Made by a program: the position numbers and the translations under genes
Shown here: in pieces, positions 26,599 to 34,815 of the stretch
Layout: every line of letters begins with the position of its first letter
Position numbering within the stretch: position 1 is the first letter of the stretch
Assembly: GCA_039028795.1 (NCBI GenBank)
Contig: JBCCHJ010000004.1
Span: 62,001 to 126,000, forward strand
Direction of reading: 5' to 3'
DNA: 64,000 nt
From: Thermohalobaculum sp039028795
GTDB lineage: Bacteria > Pseudomonadota > Alphaproteobacteria > Rhodobacterales > Rhodobacteraceae
Notes under the pieces: model-generated
What the model was told of the DNA's origin: nothing
Database searches by the model: none
Seen by the model: the letters and a program-made list of their open reading frames with translations, nothing else

Positions 26599-28064
26599 GG
26601 TGCCTCCGCAATCATGGCTTCAGCAAGTGATAGGGCGACGTCAGGAAAGAAGAACAAGGCCAGCGTCCCTGCAGCCGTCAAGCTGAGCGCCAGGACGACC
26701 GGGAACGGCCCCTCGCCATGGGCATGGCCGTCCTCTGGCGGCGCACGCCAGAACACCCGCCAGACGATTGGCAAGAAATATGCCGCGTTCATGCAGGTGG
26801 AAATGATGATCACGCCCAAGGCGAACCAGTTTTCGCTGACCATGTCGCCTTGGATCATGAACCACTTCGACAGGAAGGTTGCCGTCGGCGGCACACCGAT
26901 CATCGCCAAAGCGCCGATACTGAAAGCGATCATCGTCCAGGGCATGCGCCGCCCGATTCCGTCCAGCTCGCTGATCTCGGTCTTATGCGCGGCGGTGTAG
27001 ATCGAGCCTGCCGCGAAGAACAACGTAATCTTGCTGACCGCGTGGCTGGCCATGTGCAATGTCGCCCCAATGATCGAGGCGGGGTTCGGGATCGCAGCCG
27101 CCATCACCACATAAGACAGCTGGCTGACCGTGGAAAAGGCCAAGCGCTTCTTCAGATTGTCCTGCATCAACGCGACGATAGAGGCGATCAGAACGGTGCC
27201 GCCAGCGGCGTAGACCACGAACTGGCTGGCCCCGGTTTCGGTCAAAAAATCGACGCCAAAAACATAGACCATGACCTTCAGCACACTGAAGACACCAGCC
27301 TTCACGACGGCAACTGCATGCAGCAGCGCCGACACTGGCGTCGGCGCGACCATGGCTGACGGCAACCAGAAGTGCACAGGCATCACCGCCGCCTTGCCGA
27401 TGCCAAAGACATAAAGCGCCATCAGACCGGTTAAAGCGCCCACTGACAGGCCTGCCCCGGCCAGAATGCCCCCCGGGGTGAAGTCGGCGGTGCCTGCTGC
27501 CACCCATGTCCAGATGATTGCAGGCAACAGCAGCGCCATCGATGTGGCCATCAGCAAGACAATGTAGACCCGAGCCTTGGACCGAGCCTCCGGGCTGCCC
27601 TTATGGGCAACCAGCGGGTAGGTGCTGACAGTCAGGATTTCGTAGAAGAGGAACAGCGTGAACAGGTTCCCAGCGAAGGCGATCCCCATGGCCGAGGCAA
27701 TCGCAATGGCAAAGCAGACATAGAAAGGTGTCTGGCGGGGCTCATTGTTCCCGCGCATGTAGCCGATGGAGTAGATCGAGTTCACAATCCAAAGCGTCGA
27801 GGCGATGCAGGCGAACAGCATGCCCAAGGGCTCGACCTGGAAGGCGATCTCGATGGTGCCGAAGACCGTCGTGGCCAGCCATTCCGGCCGCGCCCCGTCC
27901 AGAACCATCGGCAGCAGGTTGACAACAACAACCCAGAACAGCGCACCAGCGGTTGCCAAAGTGACGGTCTCGCGAACGTTCTTGTTCCACCACGTCGCCG
28001 CGATGCCAATGGCACCCAAGGCCGGGACCCCAAGGGCCAGCTGGATCAGGGTCTCGCCGGTCAT
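26595..28064 (-). CDS. Mrp/Mnh antiporter subunit D-like (second copy)
   Basis: This is a 489-residue polytopic protein of the NuoL/M/N-MrpD family. Visible signatures include LFLFYEILTVSTYPLV (conserved Glu), VVKAGVFSVLKV (Lys), the loop LPSAMVAPTPVSALLHAVAVVK and SHAVSKITLFFAAGS. It should form one of the ion-translocating channels of the membrane complex. It is separated from the previous subunit by 214 bases, the only long gap in the operon, which contains palindromes. It overlaps the following small gene by four bases. Confidence 0.92.
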   Translation of the reverse strand: MTGETLIQLALGVPALGAIGIAATWWNKNVRETVTLATAGALFWVVVVNLLPMVLDGARPEWLATTVFGTIEIAFQVEPLGMLFACIASTLWIVNSIYSIGYMRGNNEPRQTPFYVCFAIAIASAMGIAFAGNLFTLFLFYEILTVSTYPLVAHKGSPEARSKARVYIVLLMATSMALLLPAIIWTWVAAGTADFTPGGILAGAGLSVGALTGLMALYVFGIGKAAVMPVHFWLPSAMVAPTPVSALLHAVAVVKAGVFSVLKVMVYVFGVDFLTETGASQFVVYAAGGTVLIASIVALMQDNLKKRLAFSTVSQLSYVVMAAAIPNPASIIGATLHMASHAVSKITLFFAAGSIYTAAHKTEISELDGIGRRMPWTMIAFSIGALAMIGVPPTATFLSKWFMIQGDMVSENWFALGVIIISTCMNAAYFLPIVWRVFWRAPPEDGHAHGEGPFPVVLALSLTAAGTLALFFFPDVALSLAEAMIAEAP

Positions 28065-28107
28065 GCAAACCTCTGATCAGGATTTGAGCTTGCATTGCGC
28101 GCCAATT

Positions 28108-28151
28108 CGGCTCGGCGAAGCCGGGCCGCGCCCGACCCTCCCCCCGGGAGG
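28108..28151. repeat. Intergenic palindromes between two antiporter genes
   Basis: The 214-base gap at 28065-28278 holds no convincing gene. It contains two hairpin-forming sequences: CGGCT/AGCCG at 28108-28123 around a 6-base loop, and a perfect CCTCCC-CCC-GGGAGG at 28137-28151. No T-run follows on the minus strand. They may modulate expression or stabilise mRNA between the two halves of the operon. Confidence 0.45.
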
Positions 28152-28278
28152 ACGCTTGTCGACGTCAATTTTCGTACTGGCTGAATTGCTGCTTCAGAGC
28201 GCGACGCGTGCATCAAGCTGTGCGAAGCGCCCACCCAGGATCGGGCGCGGCAAGCGGAGAAGACGCATTGCGTTCTGA

Positions 28279-29778
28279 TCATCCCTGCCTCCATCCCGCC
28301 AAAAGCTCACGCGCAGCCTCGGCGGCGACGCCCGCGGAAATCTCGGTCTGCACACCGAAATAGATCGTCGCCAGGGCAAGGACCCAGGTGATCGCCACCA
28401 TTTCCGGGGGAGGCTTGCGAACCACCGCTGCCGCGGGTTCCTGGAACCAGGCGACCTCGATTATCCGGCCGACATAGAGCACCGCCATGACCGAGGCGAT
28501 GACGATCACAACCACCAGCCACCAGGCCTCGGCCTCGGCTGCGCCCTGGATCAGGTACCATTTCGACACGAACCCGGCCGTGCCCGGCACGCCGATCAGG
28601 CCCAGCCCCGCGATAACGAACGCGCCCATGGTCAGGGGCATCGTGCGCCCGATCCCCGCCAAGCCGTCGATCCGGGTCGCACCGGTGGAAAAGAACACGC
28701 AGCCCACGGCCAGAAACAGGCAGGCCTTGATGATCGCGTGGTTGAAAAGGTGACTGATCCCACCGGTTAGCCCGGCCTCGGACACCAAAGCGATGCCCAG
28801 GATCATATAGCCGACCTGCGCGACCGAAGAATAGGCCAGCATGCGTTTGATGTTGACCTGGAAGATCGCGTTGAACGAGGCGACCATCATCGCCAACACA
28901 GCCAAGATCATCAGGATCTCTGCCGCGGGCGTCAGGCCGAATGTGTAATCGACTCCAAAGATCGAAAACAGGAAACGCAGCAGCAGATAGACTGCGACCT
29001 TTGTGGCGGTCGAGGCGATGAACGCCGTCGCTACGGTTGGCGCGAAGGCATAGGCATTGGGCAGCCACAGGTGCAGCGGGAAGATCGCCAGTTTCAGGCC
29101 GATACCGACGGTGATGAAGGCCAGGCCCGCGATCACCGGGCGGGTGCTGTCTGGCTCCCAAATCAGCGTCGAAATATCGTATAGGTTCAGCGACCCGGTC
29201 ATGGTGAAGATCAGACCAACGCCGATCACGTAGAACGTGGCCCCGATCGTCCCGATGATCAGGTACTGGAAGGCGGCGACTAGGGCACGGCGTTCGGTCC
29301 CCAAGGCGATCAACGTGTACATGGCCAGCGAGCTGATCTCCATGAACACGAAGACATTGAAGGCATCGCCTGTGATGGCCATGCCCAACAGACCCGCCAT
29401 GCACATCAGGTACATCGAATAGTACCAGCCCTGGCTTTCCGGGCGGATCTCGTTCGCGACAGACCGCGGGGCGTACAATGCCACCAGTGCACCCATGATC
29501 GACACCAGCACCAGAAGGAAGGCGTTCGGCGCATCGACACGGTACTCGATACCCACCGGCGGCGCCCAACCGCCCATAGCGTAAGAAATCGTCCCGGTTT
29601 CCTGCACCTGCCAAAGCAGGGCAAAGGCGATCACCGGCATCAGGACCGAACAGCCGATGGTGATGGCCGCGCAGACATGGCGCTGTCGCACCAAAGCACA
29701 GATGACCGAGCCGATCAGCGGCACCATCACCTGCAGCGCGGGCAAGTGGGCATGCAAGTCCAAACCCGGGGCGCTCAT
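28279..29778 (-). CDS. mnhD: Mrp/Mnh antiporter subunit D (first copy)
   Basis: This 499-residue MrpD-type subunit has FNVFVFMEISSLAMYTLIALG (conserved Glu), FIASTATKVAVYLLLR (Lys), the LPNAYAFAPTVATAFIAS loop and SHLFNHAIIKACLFLAVG. It lies directly after mnhC, with a four-base overlap, which is where MrpD is found in canonical operons. It should act with the other large subunits in cation/proton exchange across the inner membrane. Confidence 0.93.
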   Translation of the reverse strand: MSAPGLDLHAHLPALQVMVPLIGSVICALVRQRHVCAAITIGCSVLMPVIAFALLWQVQETGTISYAMGGWAPPVGIEYRVDAPNAFLLVLVSIMGALVALYAPRSVANEIRPESQGWYYSMYLMCMAGLLGMAITGDAFNVFVFMEISSLAMYTLIALGTERRALVAAFQYLIIGTIGATFYVIGVGLIFTMTGSLNLYDISTLIWEPDSTRPVIAGLAFITVGIGLKLAIFPLHLWLPNAYAFAPTVATAFIASTATKVAVYLLLRFLFSIFGVDYTFGLTPAAEILMILAVLAMMVASFNAIFQVNIKRMLAYSSVAQVGYMILGIALVSEAGLTGGISHLFNHAIIKACLFLAVGCVFFSTGATRIDGLAGIGRTMPLTMGAFVIAGLGLIGVPGTAGFVSKWYLIQGAAEAEAWWLVVVIVIASVMAVLYVGRIIEVAWFQEPAAAVVRKPPPEMVAITWVLALATIYFGVQTEISAGVAAEAARELLAGWRQG

Positions 29779-30203
29779 GCTGCGCTGTCCTCCGGGTCAC
29801 TTTCAGGCTCGGGCTCAGGCTCTGGATCGGAAAAATCCTCGCGGTCCACGACCGTAGTGATCTCATCTTCCTCGATGGTTCCGTAGGCTTCATGGATACG
29901 GACCACGATCGCCAGACCCAGCGCCAGTGTGGCCACACCGACGACAATTGCCGTCAGGATCAGAACGTGGGGCAAGGGGTTGGAATAGGTCTCGATCCCC
30001 TCGGCCATGATCGGCGGGGTGCCGCCCAGGATTTTGCCGGGCGACAGGTACAGCAGATAGACCGAGGTCTGGAAAATTCCCAGGCCCACCAGCGTCTTGA
30101 TCATGTTCGAGCGGGCCACAACGATGTAGAGCCCCGCCATCATCAAGGCTATGGTGATCCAGTAATTGTAATGGGTGGCGAGGGCCTCAAACCAGTCAAT
30201 CAT
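29775..30203 (-). CDS. mnhC: Mrp/Mnh antiporter subunit C (NuoK-like)
   Basis: The 142-residue protein has three membrane helices of the NuoK/MrpC type (YWITIALMMAGLYIVVA; TLVGLGIFQTSVYLLYLS; PLPHVLILTAIVVGVATLALGLAIVV), including the PHVLILTAIVV motif of the family. The C-terminal tail (about residues 118-142) is very acidic with Glu-Pro repeats. It overlaps mnhB by eight bases and mnhD by four. Confidence 0.93.
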   Translation of the reverse strand: MIDWFEALATHYNYWITIALMMAGLYIVVARSNMIKTLVGLGIFQTSVYLLYLSPGKILGGTPPIMAEGIETYSNPLPHVLILTAIVVGVATLALGLAIVVRIHEAYGTIEEDEITTVVDREDFSDPEPEPEPESDPEDSAA

Positions 30204-30645
30204 CGGGCCGCCCCCGTCCCGCGAACATGTAGAAAATGCCCAGCATGGTCCCGGTCACCGTGACCAGAACACCGATTTCCACGAGGAAAACACCCCAGTG
30301 TTGACCATGGACGGCATCATAGGTGCCGATCTTCTCGCCCGCATGCAGCAGCACGTTGTAGTTCAGGTACTCCCCCTGCATCAGCATCGACCAGACGCCG
30401 ACACCGGCATAGATCAGCACGCCCATTGGGATCATGACGCGAACAGCCCATTCCGGGACGGCCCGCGTGGCGGCGTCTTTGCCAAAGATGATGGCATAGA
30501 GGATCACTGCGGCGGCAATGATCACACCGGCCTGGAAGCCGCCGCCAGGTCCGAAATCGCCATGCAATTGCACATAGAGCCCGAACATCAGGATGAACGG
30601 GATGAACAGCTTCGCCGCAACACGCAGGATGACGTCCAGAATCAT
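30196..30645 (-). CDS. mnhB: Mrp/Mnh antiporter subunit B
   Basis: The 149-residue protein has four predicted membrane helices and the family motif GDFGPGGGFQAGVIIAA near residues 29-45. In canonical Mrp operons MrpB follows MrpA. Here it follows a separate gene that encodes only the MrpA C-terminal modules. A 52-base gap with a palindrome precedes it. It begins MILDVILRVAAKLFIPFIL. Confidence 0.93.
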   Translation of the reverse strand: MILDVILRVAAKLFIPFILMFGLYVQLHGDFGPGGGFQAGVIIAAAVILYAIIFGKDAATRAVPEWAVRVMIPMGVLIYAGVGVWSMLMQGEYLNYNVLLHAGEKIGTYDAVHGQHWGVFLVEIGVLVTVTGTMLGIFYMFAGRGRPDD

Positions 30646-30664
30646 CGGGCGCCCCCAAGGGTAG

Positions 30665-30682
30665 GGCGGGCTTCAACCCGCC
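30665..30682. repeat. GGCGGG-CTTCAA-CCCGCC palindrome inside the antiporter operon
   Basis: A perfect 6-bp inverted repeat around a 6-base loop lies in the short gap between the MnhA-C-terminal-like gene and mnhB. Preceded by GTAG, it resembles a REP-like element type that I recall from Rhodobacterales intergenic regions. The palindrome at 2608-2628 is similar. No T-run follows, so it is not an obvious terminator. Confidence 0.5.
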
Positions 30683-30697
30683 AGCGATGCGCGCCGC

Positions 30698-31207
30698 TCA
30701 AGATGTCCTCCACCGTTTCAACAGCAGCATCACTCCGATGCCTGCGGTGAAGATCACGGTCACTTCACCCAGCGTGTCAAAGCCGCGATAACTGGCCAGA
30801 ACCGAGGTCACCGCATTGGGGATGTCCATCTCGGCCATATTCCGTTCCAGATAGAGCGCCCCGACATGTTCGTTGACTGGCTGCACCGCTGTCCCAAAGG
30901 GCGGCAGGTCCCAGGTGCCATAGATCAGCACTGCGCCGAAGCCGGCCGTCACCACCATTGGCAGCACGGCGGAATAGCGCGGCGGGGCTTCGTGGATCTT
31001 CGTCAGATACAACGCGCCCAGCACCAGGACCGTGGAGATACCGGCCCCCACTGAAGCTTCGGTCATCGCCACATCGACAGCATCCAGAACGATCATCACA
31101 CTGGCCATCAGGAAGGAATACGCGCCGGAAAGGACCACCACCGCAAAGAGGTTCCGCGTGCGGATGATGCCCACTGTAATTGCCGCCAGAAGCGTCAGCA
31201 GGACCAT
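30698..31207 (-). CDS. MnhA C-terminal module (DUF4040/MbhD plus MbhE-like)
   Basis: The 169-residue protein corresponds to the NuoJ-like C-terminal part of MrpA rather than to full-length MrpA. Residues about 1-72 match the DUF4040/MbhD type (SGAYSFLMASVMIVLDAVDVAMTEASVGAG, with conserved Asp and Glu, then VLVLGALYLTK). Residues about 115-165 match the MbhE type (TSVLASYRGFDTLGEVTVIFTAGIGVMLLL). In canonical Mrp these are fused to the large MrpA. Here the large part must be supplied by one of the D-like subunits further down. Confidence 0.88.
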   Translation of the reverse strand: MVLLTLLAAITVGIIRTRNLFAVVVLSGAYSFLMASVMIVLDAVDVAMTEASVGAGISTVLVLGALYLTKIHEAPPRYSAVLPMVVTAGFGAVLIYGTWDLPPFGTAVQPVNEHVGALYLERNMAEMDIPNAVTSVLASYRGFDTLGEVTVIFTAGIGVMLLLKRWRTS

Positions 31208-31212
31208 GTTGA

Positions 31213-31674
31213 TCAGGAGTTCGATGGGTCGTCCTCCTCGATCCGCTCGTCCAGCATTTCTTCCGGGTCGACGCTGTCATCGACCTGTTCCGAGACCAGA
31301 GGGGTGGCGATCCGCACAGCCAGCTCTGGAAAGACATCGCCGCAATCGGTTTTCTTCAGCGTGCCATCCGGCCCCGCCAGTAACGGCTTTTCGCCGTCGT
31401 GCAGGGCAGCGCGCGCCAGGGCGTGCGAGGCCACCGCGCCCGTCACGTACAATACGATCACGATGATCACCAGCCGCACGGCCACGGTCCAATCCGTGGT
31501 TTGGCTCAGCATGCCTACGACAAGCAGACCCACGCCCATCGTGTCGCTGACGGATGTTGCGTGCATGCGCGTGAAGACATCCGGCATTCGGTTCAGGCCA
31601 AGTGCGCCGACCACGCAGAAGAACCCGCCCAGGCACAACGCGCCCCAACCCAGAATGTCGAGGATCGCGCTCAC
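31213..31674 (-). CDS. mnhG: Mrp/Mnh antiporter subunit G
   Basis: The 153-residue protein has three membrane helices and the family segments GALGLNRMPDVFTRMHATSVSDTMGVGLL and VRLVIIVIVLYVTGAVASHALARAAL. A C-terminal cytoplasmic extension of about 55 acidic residues (ending EEDDPSNS) is longer than in many relatives. It overlaps mnhF by four bases and precedes the MnhA-C-terminal-like gene by 5 bases. Confidence 0.93.
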   Translation of the reverse strand: MSAILDILGWGALCLGGFFCVVGALGLNRMPDVFTRMHATSVSDTMGVGLLVVGMLSQTTDWTVAVRLVIIVIVLYVTGAVASHALARAALHDGEKPLLAGPDGTLKKTDCGDVFPELAVRIATPLVSEQVDDSVDPEEMLDERIEEDDPSNS

Positions 31675-31961
31675 CCCTTGTGCTCCGTATCGCCGTCGCG
31701 GTGGTCATAGCCCAACGCGCCATAGCGGAAGAATTTCAACACAGCCAAGGTGCCGATCATGTTCAGCAATGCATAGGTGATGCCCAGATCCAGGAATTCC
31801 GGCCGCCCGGTCATGAACCCGAACAGTGCCAGCAGCATGATGGCGAACGTCCCGATCGAGTTCACTGCCAGCAGCCGATCAAAGGCCGTCGGCCCCAGCA
31901 GCGCCCTGGCGACAGCCAGCGCCAGGGACAACAACACGGCGATAATGGCGACCTCAAACAT
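31671..31961 (-). CDS. mnhF: Mrp/Mnh antiporter subunit F
   Basis: The 96-residue protein has three membrane helices with the conserved ARALLGPTAFDRLLAVNSIGT (Pro-Thr and Asp-Arg) segment and a short charged tail (YDHRDGDTEHKG). It sits between mnhE and mnhG, overlapping both by one to four bases, as is usual for the E-F-G part of Mrp operons. Confidence 0.93.
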   Translation of the reverse strand: MFEVAIIAVLLSLALAVARALLGPTAFDRLLAVNSIGTFAIMLLALFGFMTGRPEFLDLGITYALLNMIGTLAVLKFFRYGALGYDHRDGDTEHKG

Positions 31962-32443
31962 CAGGCCTCGCCCTTTTCGAACCAGGCGACCCTGCGGTTC
32001 ATCTCGTCATCGGCGAAACCTTCGGCACCTTCCTTCTCTATGGCATGCACCCAGATGCACTTGCCCCGTTCCGAGGCCTCGATCGAAATCGTGCCCGGTG
32101 TCAGCGTGATCGAATTGGCATAGGTCACTAGGCCCACGGCGGTCTTCTGCTGCGCCTCAACCTTCACCAGGGTTGGGGAAATCGGCAGACCCGGCGTCAG
32201 GATCAGCCGTGTCACCCGCAATGCCGACAACAAGATCTGCCAGATCAGCCAGGGCCAATAGACCAGGCCCCGTGGTGTCAGACCGATTGGGAAGCCTTCC
32301 GCGTCTGTCACGCCCTTGGCCCAGCAGAACAGGACCACCGACACCGACACCACGCCGCCAGAAATGACAAGCCAGGGCGCGTAATGCCCGGATAACAATA
32401 GCCAATAGGCAAATAAAGCCACAGCGATTAGGATGAGGCGCAT
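31961..32443 (-). CDS. mnhE: Mrp/Mnh antiporter subunit E
   Basis: MnhE is the first gene of the antiporter operon. The 160-residue protein has two N-terminal membrane helices (LILIAVALFAYWLLLSG and LVISGGVVSVSVVLFCW) and a cytoplasmic C-terminal domain with the family motif YANSITLTPGTISIE and a conserved VHAIEKE. The frame is open to 32518, but the ATG at 32443 fits homologues, and the segment before it is unlike protein. The 145 bases before it, shared with a divergent gene, should contain the operon promoter. Confidence 0.92.
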   Translation of the reverse strand: MRLILIAVALFAYWLLLSGHYAPWLVISGGVVSVSVVLFCWAKGVTDAEGFPIGLTPRGLVYWPWLIWQILLSALRVTRLILTPGLPISPTLVKVEAQQKTAVGLVTYANSITLTPGTISIEASERGKCIWVHAIEKEGAEGFADDEMNRRVAWFEKGEA

Positions 32444-32588
32444 CTTCTTGCGGAGACCCCGTTTGGTTATGCAGCTTCGGCACTGGATCTGGATGGGTCT
32501 GGCCGGGGACCTTCCCACAGTTCTAGGATGTTTACTAACCGACCATTAATATACGGACAATAGCGGCAAGCCAGAAATATGATGCGGC

Positions 32589-33206
32589 ATGATTCCTCAG
32601 CCAAATAGCAGCGAGCTCTCCGATCTGAGCGCAGAGATTGCCAAATGCCGTCTATGCGCCGATCGTTTCGCCAAGACAGAGACGGCCCACGAACCACGGC
32701 CCGTCGCCGTGCCGTCAACGACCGCGCGGCTATTGATTGCCGGCCAGGCCCCCGGGGCGCGCGTCCATGCTTCAGGCATTCCGTTTGATGACCGGTCCGG
32801 CGACCGGCTGCGGGATTGGTTGGGCGTTGATCGCCCGGTTTTCTATGACCCATCCAAACTGGCGATCGTTCCAATGGCATTTTGTTTTCCAGGCTATGAC
32901 GCCAAAGGATCGGACCTGCCGCCGCCAAAGCTCTGTGCGCAAACCTGGCGCGATAGGCTCATGGCGACCATGCCTCAAGTGGAATTGACCCTGTTAATTG
33001 GACAGTATGCCCAGCAATGGCATATGGGTCAGGCAAAGAAACGCACTTTGACGGATACCGTTCGTGCCTGGCGAGAGTATGGTCCAAATCTGCTGCCCCT
33101 GCCACACCCGTCGTGGCGCAATACCGGCTGGCTCAAACGCAACCCCTGGTTTGCTGAAGAGGTTCTGCCGTGGCTAAGGTCCGAGGTCTCACGGCTGGTT
33201 GCATAG
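32589..33206 (+). CDS. Uracil-DNA glycosylase family protein (COG1573 type)
   Basis: The 205-residue protein belongs to the family 4/5-like uracil-DNA glycosylase superfamily. Motifs are LLIAGQAPGARVHASGIPFDDRSGDRLRDWLG (motif 1 region, glycine-rich with an aromatic gap) and LPLPHPSWRNTGWLKRN (motif 2, His-Pro-Ser). Only two cysteines of the N-terminal pattern (KCRLC) are evident, so a four-cysteine iron-sulphur cluster may be absent. It may excise deaminated bases, but the glycosylase activity is unproven for this branch. Its end overlaps the following hydrolase gene by 37 bases. Confidence 0.85.
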   Translation: MIPQPNSSELSDLSAEIAKCRLCADRFAKTETAHEPRPVAVPSTTARLLIAGQAPGARVHASGIPFDDRSGDRLRDWLGVDRPVFYDPSKLAIVPMAFCFPGYDAKGSDLPPPKLCAQTWRDRLMATMPQVELTLLIGQYAQQWHMGQAKKRTLTDTVRAWREYGPNLLPLPHPSWRNTGWLKRNPWFAEEVLPWLRSEVSRLVA

Positions 33207-34111
33207 GCCTGTTGCTGGCCGGCTGCGCTGCGGGCGGGCCGCTCGCGCCCCCCAATGCATCTGGCGTCGAGGGGCCAAAACTGATGGCCAGCGATGGAAG
33301 CGCGGTGCCGGTTACGCAATGGGGGCCGAAAAAGCCCAAGGCCGTCATCCTGGCCCTGCACGGTTATGGCGACCATGGCGCAAGCACATTCGGCAGCGCA
33401 GCAGAACATTGGGCGGACGCGGGCATCACCACAATTGCCCCCGATCAGCGCGGCTTCGGACGCAACCCGTCCCGTGGCCACTGGCCGGGCGCAGACGGAA
33501 TGATTGCCGATGCCGCCGCCTTCGCGAAGCAAATCCGGAACCGCCACGCCTGTGCCCCTTTGATCGTGCTGGGCCATTCCATGGGCGGCGGCGTTGCATT
33601 GGCGGCAGCCGCGAAGGGCGTCCCCGCCGATGGCGTTGTGCTCGCTGCCCCGGCGATCTGGGGGGGCGATGCCTTAAACCCATTGCACCGGCTGCTGGCG
33701 TGGAGCGTGGCGCTGTTTTTGCCGGATGAACGGTTCTCGGGACGCGGCGTCGTCCGTATCCAGGCCAGCGATAACATCGAAGCTTTGCGGGCGCTGGGAC
33801 GCGATCCGCTGTATCTCTCACCGCCTTCGGCGCGGGAAATGCTGGGGCTGGTGCGTATCACCGATCGCGCCAGCGATGCTGCAGCAACGGTCGACTTGCC
33901 CGCGCTTATGCTTCTGGGGGCGCAGGATCAGATCGTGCCAAACCGAATTGCGCGTTCGGTGTTTGACCGGCTGAACGGGCCGAAGCAAGTTGTTGAATAC
34001 CCGGAAGGCTGGCATTTGCTGTTCCGCGACCTGCAGGCACAAAAGGTCTGGCAGGACGTCGCAAAGTGGAGCCTGGACCAGCCCGGGCCGGATTGCGGGT
34101 CCAAATCATGA
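33170..34111 (+). CDS. Lipoprotein alpha/beta hydrolase (monoacylglycerol-lipase-like)
   Basis: The 313-residue protein starts at a GTG with GAAGAGG just upstream. It has a lipoprotein signal (LLLAGC, lipid-modified Cys near residue 19), the oxyanion segment LALHGYGDHG, the nucleophile elbow GHSMGGG, an acid in LLGAQDQIVP and a histidine in EGWHLLFRD, so the catalytic triad is complete. The domain resembles serine aminopeptidase S33/monoacylglycerol lipases. It is probably anchored in a membrane facing the periplasm. It overlaps the glycosylase gene by 37 bases and the SseB gene by four. Confidence 0.88.
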   Translation: MAKVRGLTAGCIGLLLAGCAAGGPLAPPNASGVEGPKLMASDGSAVPVTQWGPKKPKAVILALHGYGDHGASTFGSAAEHWADAGITTIAPDQRGFGRNPSRGHWPGADGMIADAAAFAKQIRNRHACAPLIVLGHSMGGGVALAAAAKGVPADGVVLAAPAIWGGDALNPLHRLLAWSVALFLPDERFSGRGVVRIQASDNIEALRALGRDPLYLSPPSAREMLGLVRITDRASDAAATVDLPALMLLGAQDQIVPNRIARSVFDRLNGPKQVVEYPEGWHLLFRDLQAQKVWQDVAKWSLDQPGPDCGSKS

Positions 34112-34815
34112 GCACAGAGCGTCTGGCCCGGCTTTATGCCCTTGCAACCCATTCCGATGATCTGGCGGATTGGCAAGCGCTTTGGCAGGCCCTGGCAGGG
34201 TCGGGTCTGATCCTGCCATTGAAAGGCCAGCTAGGCGAACTGGTGCAGCCCCGGTTGACCAAGGTCGATGGTCTCGATGCTGTCGAGGTATTCGCTGATA
34301 TGGACAGCTACGCCGAACAATTGGCCGAACCTGCCGATTATGCCGAAATGGACGGGGCTCAGCTTGCGGCTATGGCGGTCTCACTGGATATGCCGCTGGC
34401 CGTGAAGCTGACCGATGGTCAGGTTCTCATGGTGCCCCCGGCCGCCGTGGATTGGATTGCCTCGACCTTCCGGGCGGATGTCGACCGTGCAGACAGCGCC
34501 GGCGTCCACGTCAGTGCGCCGGATCTGCCATCGGTCGCAACGGTCGAGGCGATGGGCCAGACCGTTGGTGGTTTGGGCGATGATTGCCCAGAAGCCTGGC
34601 TGGTCCATATGACGGAACCGGATGCCGAAGATCCTGAATTGGTGCTGGTTCTGGGCCTGGCAGACAATTTGCGCGAGATGGAGACGGAAATTGCCGAGGC
34701 CGTGACCCGGTCAATCCAATCCGTCTCGGGCCAGCCGGTTGCCGTGGCCTGTGCTGATCGCGGCTCGCCGCTGATGGACGCCGCAAGGCGTCATGGGATT
34801 GGAATCGGTGGCTGA
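34108..34815 (+). CDS. SseB-family protein
   Basis: The 235-residue acidic protein matches the SseB N-terminal domain pattern (LARLYALATHSDDLADWQALWQALAGSGLILPL, VEVFADMDSYAEQ, and the proline-rich turn MVPPAAVDWI). SseB was named in E. coli for enhanced serine sensitivity; its mechanism is not known. The ATG overlaps the stop of the hydrolase gene in an ATGA, so the three genes at 32589-34815 form one unit. An upstream in-frame ATG at 34066 is not needed. Confidence 0.8.
   Translation: MSTERLARLYALATHSDDLADWQALWQALAGSGLILPLKGQLGELVQPRLTKVDGLDAVEVFADMDSYAEQLAEPADYAEMDGAQLAAMAVSLDMPLAVKLTDGQVLMVPPAAVDWIASTFRADVDRADSAGVHVSAPDLPSVATVEAMGQTVGGLGDDCPEAWLVHMTEPDAEDPELVLVLGLADNLREMETEIAEAVTRSIQSVSGQPVAVACADRGSPLMDAARRHGIGIGG

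Noticed and set aside
28307..29947. Long minus-strand frame of 546 codons overlapping mnhD and mnhC
   Set aside because: It is out of frame with two well-supported antiporter genes, and its translation is Arg/Gly-rich without domains.
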